From Deltaproteobacteria bacterium (GTDB lineage Bacteria; Desulfobacterota; Binatia; DP-6), in contig VBLD01000095.1 of NCBI GenBank assembly GCA_005879205.1, positions 30,100 to 37,278 on the forward strand: a stretch of 7,179 bases of DNA, given 5' to 3'. The position numbers and the translations under genes were made by a program. Shown piece after piece: positions 6,004 through 7,179 of this stretch. The notes under the pieces were generated by a model, which had not been told where the DNA came from, ran no database searches, and saw nothing but the letters and a program-made list of their open reading frames with translations. Positions within the stretch are counted from its first letter, which is position 1. Each line of letters opens with the position of its first letter.

Positions 6004-7179
6004 TGCCCTCCAGGACGTGGATCTTGTTCTTGAGACGTCCGATCTGAACCGTTTCCTTGGCGCGTGCCAGGGCGTCGCGGTAGATGCGCAGCGCGTCCGC
6101 GGCGTGTCCTGCGCGGTTGTAGGCGTCTCCCAGGTGCTCCGCGACCGTGGGGTCGTCGCCCGCCAGCTCGACTGCGCGCTCGAGGTGCTCCACGGCTCGT
6201 CGATAGTCACCGCGCTGGTAGTACACCCAACCGAGGCTGTCGACGTAGAAGCCGTCGTCCGGCTCGATCTCGAGCGCCCGCCGGATCAGCTTCTCGGCCT
6301 CGTCGAGCCGGACCCCCATCTCGGCGTAGGTGTAGCCGAGGTAGTTGAGGGCAGCGGCGTTCTTCGGGTTGAGCTCGACCGCGCGCCGCATCTGCTCGAG
6401 CGTGCGGTCCTTCTGGTTGGCCTCGTCGTACGCGGCGCCGAGCGTGAAGTGGTAGCGGTCGTTGTCCGGGAAGCGCGCCACCATGCGCTCGAGCAGCTCG
6501 ATCGCATTCTTCAGGTCCTTCTGCTCCCGGTAGAGCGAGGCGAGGTAGCCCATCAGCTCGGGGTCGTCCGGCTTGACGCCGAGCGCGGCCCGGATCTCCC
6601 GGACGGCGTTCCGGAGGTCGTCCTTCTGGAGGATGTAGGCGCGACGGATGCGCGCGTCGACGTAATACTCCGAATCCGGCGGGATCTTCCCGAACTCCTC
6701 GAGGGCGCGGCTCGTCTCGCGGCGTTCGGCGTAGACCGAGCCCAGGTAGTAGCGGACCACCCAGCTCGTGGGCTCCGCCGCGAGCACGAGGTTGAACTCG
6801 GTGGCGGCTCGATCCAGGTCGCCCTTCTCGAAGTAGATGAGGCCCATCTTGATGCGCGCCTCGCGCGGGTCGCCCGCGGTCTGCTCGAGGGCCTGGAACT
6901 GGCTGAGCGCCTCGTCGAACTTCTTCTGTCCGGCGTAGATGCCGGCGAGCCGCCGCCGCACGGGCACGCTCTGCGGGTTGAGCACCAGGATGCGCTGGTA
7001 GAGCTCGACCGCCTTGTCGGTCCGGCCCTGCAGCTCGTAGGTCACCGCGAGGTCGGTGAGGATCAGCTCGGATTGCGGCCCCAGCTTGAGGGCGTCCAGG
7101 TAGGCGCGCTCCGCCTTGTCGAGCTGCCGCGCAGCGGCGTAGATGCGGCCGAGGTAGTAGTGCGCGAGCACCGAGGTGG
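5975..7179 (-). CDS. TPR-repeat protein (partial, N-terminus beyond window)
   Basis: About 400 residues of the C-terminal part are visible, and the frame remains open to the window edge; the codons before the GTG at 7171 (encoding T-S-V) continue the first repeat, so that GTG is an internal valine. Eleven consecutive tetratricopeptide repeats of mostly 34 residues can be laid end to end (for example YYLGRIYAAARQLDKAERAY, LAVTYELQGRTDKAVELY, LGWVYYQRGDYRRAVEHLE), followed by a 25-residue tail ending EGAPL. TPR arrays form a superhelical scaffold for protein-protein contacts. Deltaproteobacterial homologues are usually exported proteins, but the N-terminus needed to see a signal is missing. Coupling to the LolB-like lipoprotein gene suggests a shared role in the outer envelope. 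The function is not known. Confidence 0.92.
   Translation of the reverse strand, partial: TSVLAHYYLGRIYAAARQLDKAERAYLDALKLGPQSELILTDLAVTYELQGRTDKAVELYQRILVLNPQSVPVRRRLAGIYAGQKKFDEALSQFQALEQTAGDPREARIKMGLIYFEKGDLDRAATEFNLVLAAEPTSWVVRYYLGSVYAERRETSRALEEFGKIPPDSEYYVDARIRRAYILQKDDLRNAVREIRAALGVKPDDPELMGYLASLYREQKDLKNAIELLERMVARFPDNDRYHFTLGAAYDEANQKDRTLEQMRRAVELNPKNAAALNYLGYTYAEMGVRLDEAEKLIRRALEIEPDDGFYVDSLGWVYYQRGDYRRAVEHLERAVELAGDDPTVAEHLGDAYNRAGHAADALRIYRDALARAKETVQIGRLKNKIHVLEGSVRAEGAPL

Noticed and set aside
6004..6210. ATG 6210 as start of the LolB-like gene
   Set aside because: It would add about 69 residues encoded out of frame over TPR repeats and bury the signal sequence.
7169..7171. 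GTG at 7171 as the start of the TPR protein
   Set aside because: It falls inside the first helix of a TPR repeat and the frame is open to the window edge, so it is an internal valine.

Overview
The window (about 70% GC by eye, bacterial) is almost wholly coding and holds two gene blocks that converge at about position 2808. The organism is probably a high-GC member of the former Deltaproteobacteria or a related phylum (Desulfobacterota, Binatota, Methylomirabilota-like). This is inferred from gene order, from a SPOUT methyltransferase between trmD and rplS, and from the style of the TPR and LolB-like proteins; no taxonomic marker search could be run.

Plus strand, 39-2801: a ribosome and tRNA maturation operon in the order rpsP (bS16), khpA (KH-domain RNA-binding protein), rimM (30S maturation factor), trmD (tRNA m1G37 methyltransferase), an uncharacterised SPOUT RNA methyltransferase, and rplS (bL19). 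Spacing is tight. rimM appears to start 59 nt inside khpA, and trmD follows rimM by 5 nt.

Minus strand, read from 7179 down to 2815: a TPR-repeat protein that enters from beyond the right edge, a LolB-like lipoprotein, two ABC ATPases of the Dpp/Opp peptide-transporter type (DppD-like and DppF-like), and a bactofilin. Start/stop overlaps (ATGA twice, a 29-nt overlap once) and a Shine-Dalgarno site for bactofilin inside the end of the dppF region indicate one co-translated operon. No permease or substrate-binding protein accompanies the ATPases here.

The clearest anomaly is in the dppF-like gene. Its conserved C-terminal cysteine region is 13 nt shorter than in the paralogue next door, which removes one of four cysteines and throws the last ~41 codons out of frame. 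The lost tail is still readable in the other frame and ends 3 nt before the bactofilin start. This is either a recent mutation or an assembly error. Beyond that I see no mobile element, CRISPR array, RNA gene or defence system, and I found no convincing previously undescribed system. No gene-free stretch exceeds 300 bases.
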